From the NCBI GenBank assembly GCA_963966185.1, contig CAWZYM010000360.1, positions 52,501 through 116,500 on the forward strand: a stretch of 64,000 bases of DNA. The letters run 5' to 3'. Position numbers and translations under genes: made by a program. The first letter of the stretch is position 1; every line of letters starts with the position of its first letter. Below are positions 1-10,324 of the stretch, piece by piece. Under the pieces are notes generated by a model. The model was not told the origin of the DNA. It did not search any database and saw nothing but the letters and a program-made list of their open reading frames with translations. Origin of the DNA: Rhabditoides inermis (Eukaryota; Nematoda; Chromadorea; Rhabditida; Rhabditidae).

Positions 1-129
1 TGCATATTTGCATATCATTTGAATTGCAGTGTAACTCTTCTTGCGGTAAGCTCACTCGAAGCAAACTTCTGTGCTTTGCATTACAAGTTTTACCTGTCCA
101 GTGGAAAGGGAAAGGTGAGTTTTCAAAAA

Positions 130-1560
130 TTATTTGAATTGAAGTTTGAAAGTTTCGTCGCCGGACACATCGCAGCAAGCTGCTCCGCAGGAACAAAGGT
201 ACATTTTTCGAATGAAATTTTGGTAAATGTTTATTGCAGTGAGCAGCAGTGGGGAGGAGGCCAGGCTCGGCGCGGTTTCTCCGGCTTTTCATCGGCCGCA
301 TTCGGCGTGCTCGGAGATGACGGTATCGACGACAATATTATATTCGTATTTTATGTGTATATTTCAGTCGAATCCGAACGCGTCACGTGACGAGATCGTC
401 ATTCCTGCCGACGGAGGCTTCACCCTGCCCGAGGAGCGCAACGAACACCCGACTATCCCTGAAGAGCAGGTGAGATCACATTGCCCTATCTGGTCCTATG
501 TTCGTATTCACATCACTCATTGGAAAGCCGGTGTGAATACGAGTTTCGGAACCCCCGAAAGAGAGTTCGCTGCATATCTCAGATTCGTGGTGGTGAAGCG
601 CCTCTATCAGCGAATAGCCGAACTCACCTAAGGGTTCATCTCTGCAGTAAATTTAGCGTGTTCTCTGTACTCATAGCGCAAAGTCTTCTACCATATTCGG
701 TGTTCATCTATTCATTTCAGTTTTTTTGTTGAAATATTATTTTTGATATTTCAGAAGGAACAGGAGATTGACATCCCGGCATCCCGCTGAACAGCGGCGA
801 CGAGATCGACGTGTCGCTGAACGGGGAGAGCGCGGGCGGAGGAGGCGAGATGCAGCCGAGTGGCTGGCAAGTGCGCTAGCACCAGATCAACTCTCAGACG
901 TCTCACTCTTCGTCCACTCACTCGCATGTGCAAATGCAGCAGCACTCGTACTCCCACCACTCGTCGAGCTCCCAGCATTCCCAGCACTCCTTTAGCGGAT
1001 TCAAGGTGCGTTTGTATATTTCAAACATTAAGTAAACTACATTTTTATTTTTATTTTCTTTTATGTTGTAGGACATCAGCTCGGCGCAGCACTCGTCGTC
1101 CGATTGGGCGCAGCACGGCCACCACCACCATCACTCCGTCGATGCGCGCCAGGTTTAGCTGAACATGGCCGACCAGCGCATGCGTGCCAGTCAGGTACCT
1201 TTAATTTTTTTAAAAATTTTTATTATCATCATTAAATCGTTATCTTAGACATTTTTTTTATTTTATTTAGCTGTCGATTTGCACCAACACCCGTTCTGGT
1301 CTGCCGTCATCCCGATGGGCTCCATCTTTCCGACGATGGACGCCTTTCTATTTGATCGTCATGCAGTCACAGCAGGAAGGCACGTTTTTCATTGACGTAT
1401 TTGTTTTAATTTACTTTTTATAGTCTATGGACCGGGACTGGATGAATGGCGGAGACGGAGGACTGCCGTCTGCCGATGACTGCGAGCCATCGCGAGCTGA
1501 ACATGCCATCGCGGCCCCGAGGATGATGAAATTGGAACTGAACTGGACGGACATTCTGGA
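130..1560 (+). pseudogene. Decayed multi-exon gene for a Ser/His/Gln-rich protein (unrecognised)
   Basis: A series of exon-like stretches can be joined by good splice signals. Exons ending at about 199 and 330, and the exon 368-470, read in one continuous frame (…SSSGEEARLG… to …IPADGGFTLPEER…). The next exon, from about 754 to 1004, starts in frame (KEQEIDIP) but hits TGA after about 11 codons. A one-base shift then gives a long Gly/Ser/His/Gln-rich stretch (SQTSHSSSTHSHV, HSYSHHSSSSQHSQHS) containing an in-frame TAG. The exon at 1072-1195 has a His5 run and a second in-frame TAG. Both TAGs sit in Gln-rich context and would be explained by CAG to TAG change. Later pieces near 1270-1380 and 1424-1567 are open but not recognisable. 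I do not know the protein. The combination of a frameshift and two stops favours a pseudogene over a gene with unseen introns. Confidence 0.5.
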
Positions 1561-1584
1561 TCGAAGGTTTGTTCATAGGAGAAC

Positions 1585-1737
1585 CTCGCACCGGGTACCG
1601 CATACTCGCACCGGGCGCGGTACCCAAATGCGTACCCGATTCCGTACGACTTGCCGTACCCGGTGCGAGTATACCGCGCCGGGTACGCTTTTGGGTACGG
1701 CACCCGGTACGAGTATGCGGTATCCGGTGCGCTTCGT
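1585..1737. repeat. GC-rich inverted repeat of CGGTACC/GTACCGG motifs
   Basis: The left arm (about 1585-1637) and right arm (about 1685-1737) are near-perfect reverse complements of each other, with a short centre. Within each arm the sequence is built from short units of the type CACCGGGTACCGCATACTCG. The DNA could fold into a long hairpin. It interrupts the string of exon remnants and has no coding potential I can support. Confidence 0.75.
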
Positions 1738-2291
1738 GTTTTCGCGCTTGCTTCTGGTGCCCTCCCCATCCGCCTCGTACCAAATATCGATCGACCGGTT
1801 GATCATTACAGTTTATTTTCGAGTACATAATTGGTGATACAAACATAATAGGTTGAATTCACGGACATTCGAATACACTGCGCTCTTCATGCTTGATCTG
1901 TAGATGGCGTTCTTGTTTCCATCTTCGTCTCGTTGGTTGTGCTGCGCGCTTGTACGGTCGTCTTCGGTTCTATAGCAGCTTTTGGAACAATGACGTGGTT
2001 CAATGGGAATACGTGCAACTTTCAATGAGATCTTACCTTGAGTAGTCGTCTCCTGTGATGAGTGATATGTGATGTACACGAATGCGCGCGCAGACTGCAG
2101 AAGTTCGGTAGTGAAGTTTCGGAAAATGAAACGTTGCGAGTTGTCAGTATAGTAATCGGAAACACGAAACTTTCAAGAAACAATAAAGAAATGAAACAAT
2201 AACAGCCAGTCACGAGAGTCACATTCTCTCAACTGGCAGACAAGTCGCGCAGTCGGCGCCCACTTGTTTTCGCGCTTCTACGCGTTTCGCC

Positions 2292-2466
2292 ATCGGTACG
2301 GCACCGGGTGCGCATCTGCCGCATCGGGTACGACACACTCTCGGCCCCGCCCCCTTGGCGCACCCGGTGCCGTACCAGCAAAGACGGTACGGCGCCGGGT
2401 ACGAGTATGCCGTACCCGGTACGTGTATACGGCACCCGGCGCGAGTATGCGGTACCCGATACGCAC
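2292..2466. repeat. Second cluster of GTACCGG/CCGGTAC palindromic units
   Basis: This stretch repeats the same vocabulary as the inverted repeat at 1585-1737 (for example ACCGGGTACGAGTATGC). It has internal inverted copies but is less symmetrical. The flanking DNA from 1740 to 2290 and 2470 to 2800 contains no gene I can support. Confidence 0.65.
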
Positions 2467-2884
2467 TTTTCCTGAGTTCGATTGTGTGTGCCTCCGACTA
2501 TCGTGTTCTGTCGGAACGTGGTGCGACTTCTGGCGGCGAGTGGACAAATAATGAATTCGAGGCTACTGGAGATCAGCTGATGCATGGTGAGAGTGAATCG
2601 TTGTTATCAAACTTATTTTTATTTAATTTTAATTTTTAAAACATGGCTGTGACGAGCGATCGTGGAAATGTTGGTGGAGAGGTGGTGATCGGATCGGGCC
2701 ATTTAGGGTGATGTGCAGCCCTTGTTCGCCCCTGCAAACCTGCAACCTCCAAGTGGCGCACCGGAGAAAGGCTCATGACTTGAAGTGGATCTAATTCGGT
2801 TCGGTTAGTTGTCTAGTTGTCATGCATCGCATTATTTTAGCACTATTTTTTTTAATGTGTGGTAAATTATGTGTAAAAATTCCA

Positions 2885-3690
2885 GCAAACTTCGACAAGT
2901 TCTCGTCATCAAATCGACATTCCCGTCCCTGTGAGGGCGATGGTTCCGAAGATGCTCATTCCGGAGATGCTATCGACCAACAGGTAACACATTCATCCGT
3001 AATTCGATTTATTTTGCTTATTCGTTTTGTTTCAGCTGAACCGCTCTCGTCCAGGAATTCCGTCATGGGAAGTAGCGCCTCGGTGCGTAGCTGCGTAGTG
3101 GAGCTGATGAAAATATATTGTCGCCCCGTGCCCCGTTCTCGCAAGCGTTCGCGCTGCCAGTCGCATGAGAGGGTAAGTTATTTTAATTGCAAATGTAATG
3201 CTCAATTGTATTTTCAGGGCGGTTCTCGCTCTGTCAGCGCTTCCAGTGCACGATCGGACCGTTCGAGGAGCTCGCATCAGTCTGGATTCGCTCAGCAGCC
3301 GAGTCACCATGGTTGGCACCAGTTTGGTTTTGCCAAGCAGACGAGCCACCATGGGTCGTATCAGTCCGGATTTGAAGAAAATGCCCATTCCTGTGATTCG
3401 TCATGGCTCGCAGTCTGGATTCGATCAAGTCTCTAGTCGCCACGGTTCTCATCTCTCTGGTATTGCAGATGAATCGGGTGCGAGCAGCCACGGCTCGCAG
3501 CATTCTGGATTTGCTCAGCAGCCAAGCCAGCGTGGATCCGCGCCAGCGTCCTCTCCGATGCTCACAATATTCTGTCGGAGAACGATGAGGAGTTGGAGCA
3601 CCACCGCTTCACTGGAGAGACTCTTCGCATGCTGCACTTTCTGTGAACACGACTACGAAGTGGACGAGAAGATCAAGAAGCGAGCGTGAT
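2885..3690 (+). pseudogene. Decayed gene for a Ser/Gln/His/Gly repeat protein (unrecognised)
   Basis: Exon-like blocks at about 2885-2981, 3036-3174 and 3219-3690 are bounded by plausible GT and TTTCAG sites. The last block encodes an imperfect repeat of the form SHHGxxQSGFAQQ. The repeat begins in one frame (SHQSGFAQQPSHHG, near 3275), shifts frame near 3390, and resumes as HGSQSGFDQ and HGSQHSGFAQQPS. A third frame then carries an acidic tail (SENDEELEHH). The frames of the first two blocks do not join without a stop. Composition resembles the remnants at 0.1-1.6 kb, and both contain the word IDIP, so the two stretches may be parts or copies of one gene. Extra micro-introns are the alternative to a pseudogene. 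Confidence 0.45.
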
Positions 3691-3975
3691 CCGTCTCTGT
3701 CTGTCTCTCTGTCTCTCTGTCTGTCTCCCTCTCTCTCTGCCTATCTCTCTCTCTCCCTCTCTCTCTCTATCTCTATCTCCCTATCCCCTTTCCCCTCTCT
3801 CTCCCCTCGCTCTCCATCTCCCTCTCCATCTCCCTCTCTATCTCCCTCTCTATCTCCCTCTCTCCCCTCTCCCCACTCCCCACTCCCCTCTCCCCTCTCC
3901 CCTCTCCCCTTTCTCCCTCTGTCTCTCTCCCCTCTTCCCTCTCTCCTCTCCCTTGCTCCCCTTTCTCTCCCCGCC
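3691..3975. repeat. Pyrimidine-rich (CTCTCTGT/CTCCC) simple-sequence tract
   Basis: About 285 bases are almost purely C and T on the plus strand. Open frames across it give only Ser/Leu/Pro low-complexity peptides, so it is not treated as coding. From here to 4800 I see no gene; a short CTCA repeat lies at about 4551-4576. Confidence 0.85.
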
Positions 3976-4811
3976 AGCCTTGATTAGAACACACCTTTTC
4001 TCTATGTTTGCCCGTATATTCCCCTTGGGTTTTAAAATGCCGGTTTTTTTGTGCGATGCTTTTCAAACAGAGTGTTGAATAAAATGGATTTGACTAATCT
4101 TGGCGTTCATTTATTTTCGCGGGCGGACCCGACACGATGTGTGGGAGATTTATAGTTTATAGTTTTGTAGAAGATGCATCCAACGGAGGGCGTGGACAAA
4201 AGTTGGTGTGGAAAGGTGGACGAGGTGGCAAGATGAAGGTCGTGCATTCGCTTATCTCGTATCCGAGTCCGAGACAAGCGACCTGAGTATGTAATAGAAG
4301 AGCTCGTGTACCTTCTCTGTGACTTTGTGCATTTGTCGCAGCTGCGGAATTCGAGAGATGCACACGGCGACATTGTGTTGGCATGAGTACGTTCCACAAA
4401 CGTGCTCATGCTAACCACACATGCAACTCACAACACCCTCTCCAGCCTACCAGACATGTCTCTCTGGCTGAAGAGAGCTCACAGTCTAATTACACCCCAC
4501 TCATCCTCTTATCATGTGCGCAAACACTGTAAGTCCCCCCCCTCTCTCTCTCACTCACTCACTCACTCACTCACTTGCACATCAAACGATCTGTCTTCCA
4601 AAAACTAGCTACGCGCTATCACAATATCAAACTCTCGGCAGCACATGTGCTCCACTTATCTCTTCTTTTTCCCAGGCGCGCCCGAAACAAACATACTCTC
4701 TGCCTCTGAGTACACGCAGGGCAGACAGTCGACGAGAGAGCGTGTGTATGCGGAGGGCGCAGACAGAGGAGGAGGGGTGGGACCATCAGCGCTGCCACTG
4801 ATCACGCAGGT

Positions 4812-4823
4812 AGTATATATAAA
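4812..4823 (+). promoter_or_regulatory. TATA box of the secreted low-complexity protein gene
   Basis: The sequence TATATAAATAG lies about 300 bases upstream of the ATG at 5113. The expected start of transcription would be near 4845. A 5' untranslated intron is likely, because TTTTCCAG ends one base before the ATG and a possible donor (GTAGCG) lies near 4919. Confidence 0.6.
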
Positions 4824-5112
4824 TAGAGGGTTGCGTGGGGTGAGGGTGCCATTCTCTCTCTCGAGAAGTCTTATCATCCTTCAACTCCATCTGCAATCTC
4901 TACTCTCGCCATCCTGTGGTAGCGCGATCAACCATCTACTGTGTTCACCACTCTTTCCTGGGTGATGCCATAAAGGCGCAACGTTCGGAATTTCATCGGC
5001 TGAACATCACTTCTAATATACGTCTTCACTCTCTTTCTGCACGTTTCGTATTCCGTACACGTACACCGTACACGTTTTCAAAGCAAAATTTCATGACTCA
5101 CTGTTTTCCAGA

Positions 5113-5749
5113 ATGTTCAAGTTTGTTGCTCTGTGCGCCGTTATCGCCGTTGCCACTGCGCAGCAGATGCAGGTACCGTACACTTTCAAACTACCGTATC
5201 CCTATGCCCTATCCTACCGTATACCGTACGGTATTTTCAAACTACCGTACCCCACAACCTACCGTATACCTAATACCGTATTTCAGTCGAACCAGATCGG
5301 ACAGTACCCGCAGCAGGCGCAGTACCAGGCTCAACCTCAGCGATTCAGCCAGTACAGTAACTCCTACAATCAGCAGCAGCAACAGCAAACTTACAATAAC
5401 CCCTCCGCCCAGAAGCAGTAAGCATACTGTACTCATGTCGTAGATACGGTAGCTACCGTGTCTGCATGCAGCGATTCCCGCACGCTCTCCTCCACTTTCC
5501 CCTGAGATACCGTAACCCTGCAGTAGAGCCTAGAGCATTCCCTGATTCAGGTACAGCAACGGCTACAACTCGAACGGATACAATGCCAACACTGGATACA
5601 ACAGCAACACCGGTTACGGTACCACCGCGGGATACGGTACCACTGGATACGGTACGTTCTCTTCGACAACTTTTCGAGCAGTTGACTCACTAGTCATCGA
5701 TTGTGTCAATATTTTCACCCCCTTTTCGCAACGAATGCCCTCTCGAATA

Positions 5750-5790
<41 letters not shown>

Positions 5791-6153
5791 TTGACATTAC
5801 TACTTGAGTCACATTCTCGCAAACAACCAAACACCACAGCCCCACCGAAACTCCTCTAATTTGCTAAATGAATCACATGATCTCAACCAAACAATACAAT
5901 CACCTACCGTAACCCTGAACCTCACTCCTGATCCTGATTCAGGAAACACCTACGGAACCACCAACGCGTACGGTACCACCCAGAACCGCATGTACGATCC
6001 CACCACCGGACAGGTACGTCGTTTTACCTTCGTGACGTCATCCTGTCAATGACGTCATCATGTTAATCAATGACGTCACAGGTCTTCTACAACTCCGGAT
6101 CGGTGGCCGCCTCCGTCGCGGCGCTGCTCGTCGCCGCCGCGCAGCTCGTCTAA
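5113..6153 (+). CDS. Secreted Gln/Tyr/Asn/Gly-rich protein with hydrophobic C-terminus
   Basis: I do not recognise the family. Five coding exons join in frame: 5113-5172, 5287-5417, 5551-5651, 5943-6013 and 6082-6153, giving 144 residues. Residues 1 to about 16 (MFKFVALCAVIAVATA) form a typical signal peptide. Exon 2 is Gln-rich with a Gln6 run, and exons 3-4 carry short repeats (NTGYGTT, GYGTTGYG, NAYGTT). The last exon ends SVAASVAALLVAAAQLV and then stops, with no charged tail. Signal peptide plus hydrophobic terminus suggests a GPI-anchored surface protein, but a small apolar domain is also possible. A TATA box lies upstream and three TGACGTCA palindromes lie in or at the end of intron 4. 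Introns 1 and 2 are rich in TACCGTA motifs. Exons 4-5 recur in a headless copy at 8.8-9.0 kb, and the last exon recurs elsewhere. Confidence 0.8.
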
Positions 6154-8151
6154 GCCCCGCCCCTCCAAGACCCGCCCACCAACTCGCCGGTGCTCAAATG
6201 ATCCTCACGCTGTACACAAACAGAGATTCTATGCATAAATCATGTATACCGTATCTGAGACACTCGCGTACAAACAAACAAACATCTTCAAGGGAAGGGG
6301 GACGCTACAGTGTTGCGACTGCATTCGGAAGTGTTTCGAGACTGTTCGCAACTTCCCTACCTTGGATACGGTATACACTATTTATGGATAGAATGCATTC
6401 CGAAGGCAATTCGGGAGTATTCTGATGAGGGATATTAGAAAGAGATTTCTGCAGTGTTCTGCATGCATTCGGAAGTGTTTCGAAACTGTCCTTCACTACC
6501 GTAATCCGCCGGCTACCGGAATCCGATTATAAACGGGTCAAACTTATACTAAAATCGGGTCTAACGGGGTCATGATAATAGAATCAAAACGGGACAATTG
6601 GGAGTGTTTCGTCGAGACCGCCACTTCACCTACCCGGCCCGTGCCGGTAGCCTCATCTGAAATCGGTTGCCGAGGCGATATCGTCGCGCTTTCTTGAACA
6701 TTTTGGCGATCCTGAAAAACTTTTTTGAGTCCACTATAGTTTTATGCCCGCAATAATTTGCGCGCGGTGGGGTAGATCAGAGAAAGACAGATGGTCTATT
6801 CGCGGCAATGGCGCGCAAAACAAGAGAGGCAGACGGCTATGGTACAGTATTTTGAACTGCAAGAGTGGTAGATCGAAAACTATGGCTATAAAACGTTTTA
6901 GAACTCGCAACACCCACTCACACGATGGCTTCATACGCGAAAGTGACAGTTGCTATGCGGTGGAAAGCATGCATAGTCATGTCACTGTAATGCAGGGCGA
7001 ACGCCGCTTCTTTCGTTGATAAAAGACATCTGAAAACAAGTATGTCACTCACATTGCAGCTATATTTTTATTAGTTTATATTATTTTATTATTAAATTTT
7101 TTTTATTATAGCTCACCTTTTCATATTTGTCATGTTTCCAAATATATCTTCATCCACGTATATTTTGTCGAAATCGAAAGGCAGTGGCAAATAGGAGGTC
7201 TGAAATTTGATATGTGATGTGTATCAAAAATGCTCATTGATCTCGATCTCTAAAGTCCTCTCCAATTCTCCAGGAGCACAATTTGTGCGCAAGCACGTTG
7301 TATACGTCGTGACAAACAATTTACAGGATCAGTATCATCTTTAAAGGGAGTGTACCCTCTGATTTTCGAAGTTGAGTTAGCGTCAAGATGTGAAAATATG
7401 TCATAAATAGAGTACTTGCTCATAGAAAAGTTATGTTATAGTCGCTTTGAAGTTTGTGTGATTTGCGCTTGAATACGCTCTTCCAAGAGAAAAGTGTGCA
7501 GAAATGTGCACAAACGTGCACGGTCGATGATGGTTTCTACAACTTCCCGCCATTTCCGGCGTATGGTCCATTTGACAAAAGTGAATTTTTTTTTAAAGAT
7601 TTTCACATTCCGGTGCTAACTCAACTTCGAAAACCAGAGGGTAGACTCCCTTTAATGATTAAGGGATAGATCAAGGATTGCTTTTGTTTATTCCAATTTG
7701 CGCTGCTTGCGCGCGATCGGTGCAAAACCGCCATGGCGCGCGAATGGTGCGATGGAATTTGAACTGGAGAAGAGGCGAGAACTTTAGAGTTCGATTTTTA
7801 ATTTTCGCTTTCGTTTTTCAGTTAGACTCCAAAAACATTGATTTTGAGTCAATTTCCAATAGGAAAACTCCAAAACTTAAAAGTAAACTCACCGAAATTT
7901 GTTGCTGTGGTAATAGTTCACGATAATCGTCAATACAGCGAAAGACTGATCCGAATAGAAAGCTTGAGTTGTAATGACTAGTGGATTAAATAACGAACAT
8001 GAGACATGACTCACCAGCCAGCTTGCAGAAACCAAACGTGAAACCACATAAGTTGCACCAAAATATGATCGTTGTCCACCTGAAACGCCATACATTATAT
8101 GGTATAACTTCACGGTATACCTTGAATACGGCTGACCTTGAAACCTTGAAT

Positions 8152-8243
8152 ATACGGTACGGTATACGGTACGGTATACGGTACGGTATACGGTACGGTA
8201 TACGGCACGGTATACGGTACGGTATACGGTACGGTATACCTTG
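8152..8243. repeat. Minisatellite of GGTATACGGTAC units
   Basis: About nine copies of an 11-12 base, nearly palindromic unit (CGGTATACGGTA) are arranged head to tail. The second duplicate (near 10565-10680) lacks this array and instead has a small hairpin around AACCGATGGTTAAAAAAA. The array therefore arose, or was lost, after the duplication. Confidence 0.85.
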
Positions 8244-8456
8244 AATAATTCCAGCAAGATTGTAATACATCCGCGAAACAGAAGAAAATATCCATGCATC
8301 ATCATAAACGCTCCGACCTCAAATGAAACACGTATTTTGGTTGGGTGAACTGAAAATGGAAATGCCAACAAAGTGCTTTCAGTTTGATGTATCAAACATC
8401 TCGCAAAAACGCGAACGACAGACGTTTTTTTGTATAATATAAAATTAGAATTAAAG

Positions 8457-8560
8457 CTTCTAACATTTGAGCACCGGCGAGATAGGCGGGTCTTGGAGGG
8501 CTGCTGATCCAGAGTTGAAGAAGCGCTGGACGAAATCTAATTGATATCAATGCCGTTTAG
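8457..8560 (-). pseudogene. Isolated last-exon copy of the secreted-protein family
   Basis: On the minus strand this carries the block CGCTTCTTCAACTCTGGATC followed by the CCCGCC-rich 3' flank and GCACCGGCGAG found after the stop codon of the 5.1-6.2 kb gene. The part coding for the hydrophobic tail is largely deleted. It is a fragment and not a gene. Confidence 0.55.
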
Positions 8561-8813
8561 AAATGTCCTCTCGAATAGTTCTCTCTATCCCTCTCTCTCT
8601 CTGTCTCTCTCTCCCTCTCCCTCTCTCTCTCTCTCCTCTCCTCTCTCTCCTCCCTCTTATTGATATTACTACTTGACTCACCATTCGTATTCTCTCGCAA
8701 ACAACCAAACACCACAGCCCTACAAAAAAACCCGCTCTCATTTTCTAAATGATCACATGATCTCAACCAAACCGCACAATCAATCACCTACCGTAACCAT
8801 CACCCTGGTTCAG

Positions 8814-9014
8814 GTAACACCTACGGCACCACCAACTCGTACGGTACCACCCAGAACCGCATGTACGATCCCGCCACCGGACAGGTACGTCATCTACTTT
8901 TTCGTGACGTCATCATGATAGCTAATGACGTCACTGCAGCAGCGCTTCTTCAACTCGGGATCGGCCGCCGCGTCCGTCGCTGCTCTGCTCGTCGCCGCCG
9001 CGCAGCTCGTCTAA
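8814..9014 (+). pseudogene. Headless copy of the secreted-protein gene (exons 4-5 only)
   Basis: Two exons, 8814-8884 and 8940-9014, match exons 4 and 5 of the gene at 5.1-6.2 kb. They encode NTYGTTNSYGTTQNRM…ATGQ and FFNSGSAAASVAALLVAAAQLV. Splice sites and frame are intact and the hydrophobic tail is preserved almost exactly. Signal-peptide and Gln-rich exons are absent upstream, so this is most likely a truncated duplicate. It could still serve as an alternative 3' end if transcripts run through from 5.1 kb. Confidence 0.65.
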
Positions 9015-10254
9015 GCCCCGCCCCTCCAAGACCCGCCCACCATTCGCCGGTGCTCAAATGATCCTCACGCTGTACACAAAAGAAATTCTATCCATAAATC
9101 ATGTATACCGTATCCGAGACACTCGCGTAGAAACAATGAGGATTTTTTAGAGAGGAAAGAAGAAAAGAAGATCAGAAAGTAGAACAAAATAGCTAGATAC
9201 ACGACGGAATCCTGTTTCGCGGACCCTCTAACCTGCATCTTTAAGGAAAGGGGAAGACTCTGCAGGGTTTCGTATGCATTAGGAAGTGTTCAATAATAAT
9301 AATAATTGTTAATTCTTATGGTATCAATCATCAAACAGCACAAACATCCTAGTACCGGTTAAGAACAAAGGGTAGTTTGGCAGAGTGATGACTGTGACAG
9401 AACCTTTTGACATCCAAACGTGTATGTGACAGAACCTTTTGACATCCAAACGTGTACAAACGTATACAATCTTAGAAACGGACGCGAAGAGCTTCTGAAG
9501 TTAACAGAGAGAAAAGGCCAACTTTCGGAGAGACTGTCCAGAGAGGAGGGAGTGAGAGAGAGGGGGGGGGGGGGAGTGGGAGAGAGAGGGAGGGAGGGAG
9601 AGGAAGGGGGGGAGAGGGGGGAAGGAGGGAATGCCGCCAGTTGCCTACCCGGCCTGCGCCGGTTGCCTCATGTGAAATCGGTAGCCGAAGGGATTTCGCC
9701 GGGTTTTCTTGTAAATGTAGAGTTTGGCGATCCTGCAAAACTTTTTTGAGTTCTCTCTAAAACGTTTCCACCGTTCGTATCCGCGACGTCCACTCACAAT
9801 CAATAACACGAAATAGAGAGATCACAAAAAAATTCGGATCAAGTGGTTTCGACTCCTAGCATTTTACCACTTGAGCCTTCCATCAACCCGGAGTCTCATC
9901 AGAGAAGAAGTTGATGGAAAAGTGTTCAACTCACACAATGATTTCATACGCAAACGTGAGAGTTGCGATGCGGTGAAAAGCATGAATAATCATGTCACTG
10001 TAATGAAGAGCGAACGCCGCTTGTTTAGTCGATAAAAGACATCTAAAACAACGTTCGAAGTGACAACATCACAATCAAATTATACCTCACCTTTTCATAT
10101 TTGTCATGTTTCCAAATATATGCTCATCCACGTATGTTTTGTCGAAATCGAAAGGCAGTGGCAAATAAGCGGTCTGATAAGGTGATCAGTTTTTTTAGCC
10201 TTAATCATATTTTTATGACGTCATTCCTCTATTTATGACGTCAATTCTATATAT

Positions 10255-10265
<11 letters not shown>

Positions 10266-10323
<58 letters not shown>
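10266..10323. repeat. (AT)n microsatellite followed by ATT repeats
   Basis: About 27 AT dinucleotides are followed by several ATT units up to about 10335. The DNA from 10.9 to 12.2 kb contains no gene I can support. It holds a hexanucleotide CAGTTA/CAGTTC array at about 11500-11552 and a GA repeat at about 12052-12085. Confidence 0.9.

Positions 10324-10324
<1 letters not shown>

Noticed and set aside
3643..4078. Long open frames over the CT-rich tract
   Set aside because: They encode only Ser/Leu/Pro repeats dictated by the simple sequence, and are open in several frames and on both strands.
4107..4418. A 103-codon minus-strand open frame
   Set aside because: No splice partners, no recognisable domain or signal, and an overlapping alternative frame of similar length. 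Not enough support for a gene.
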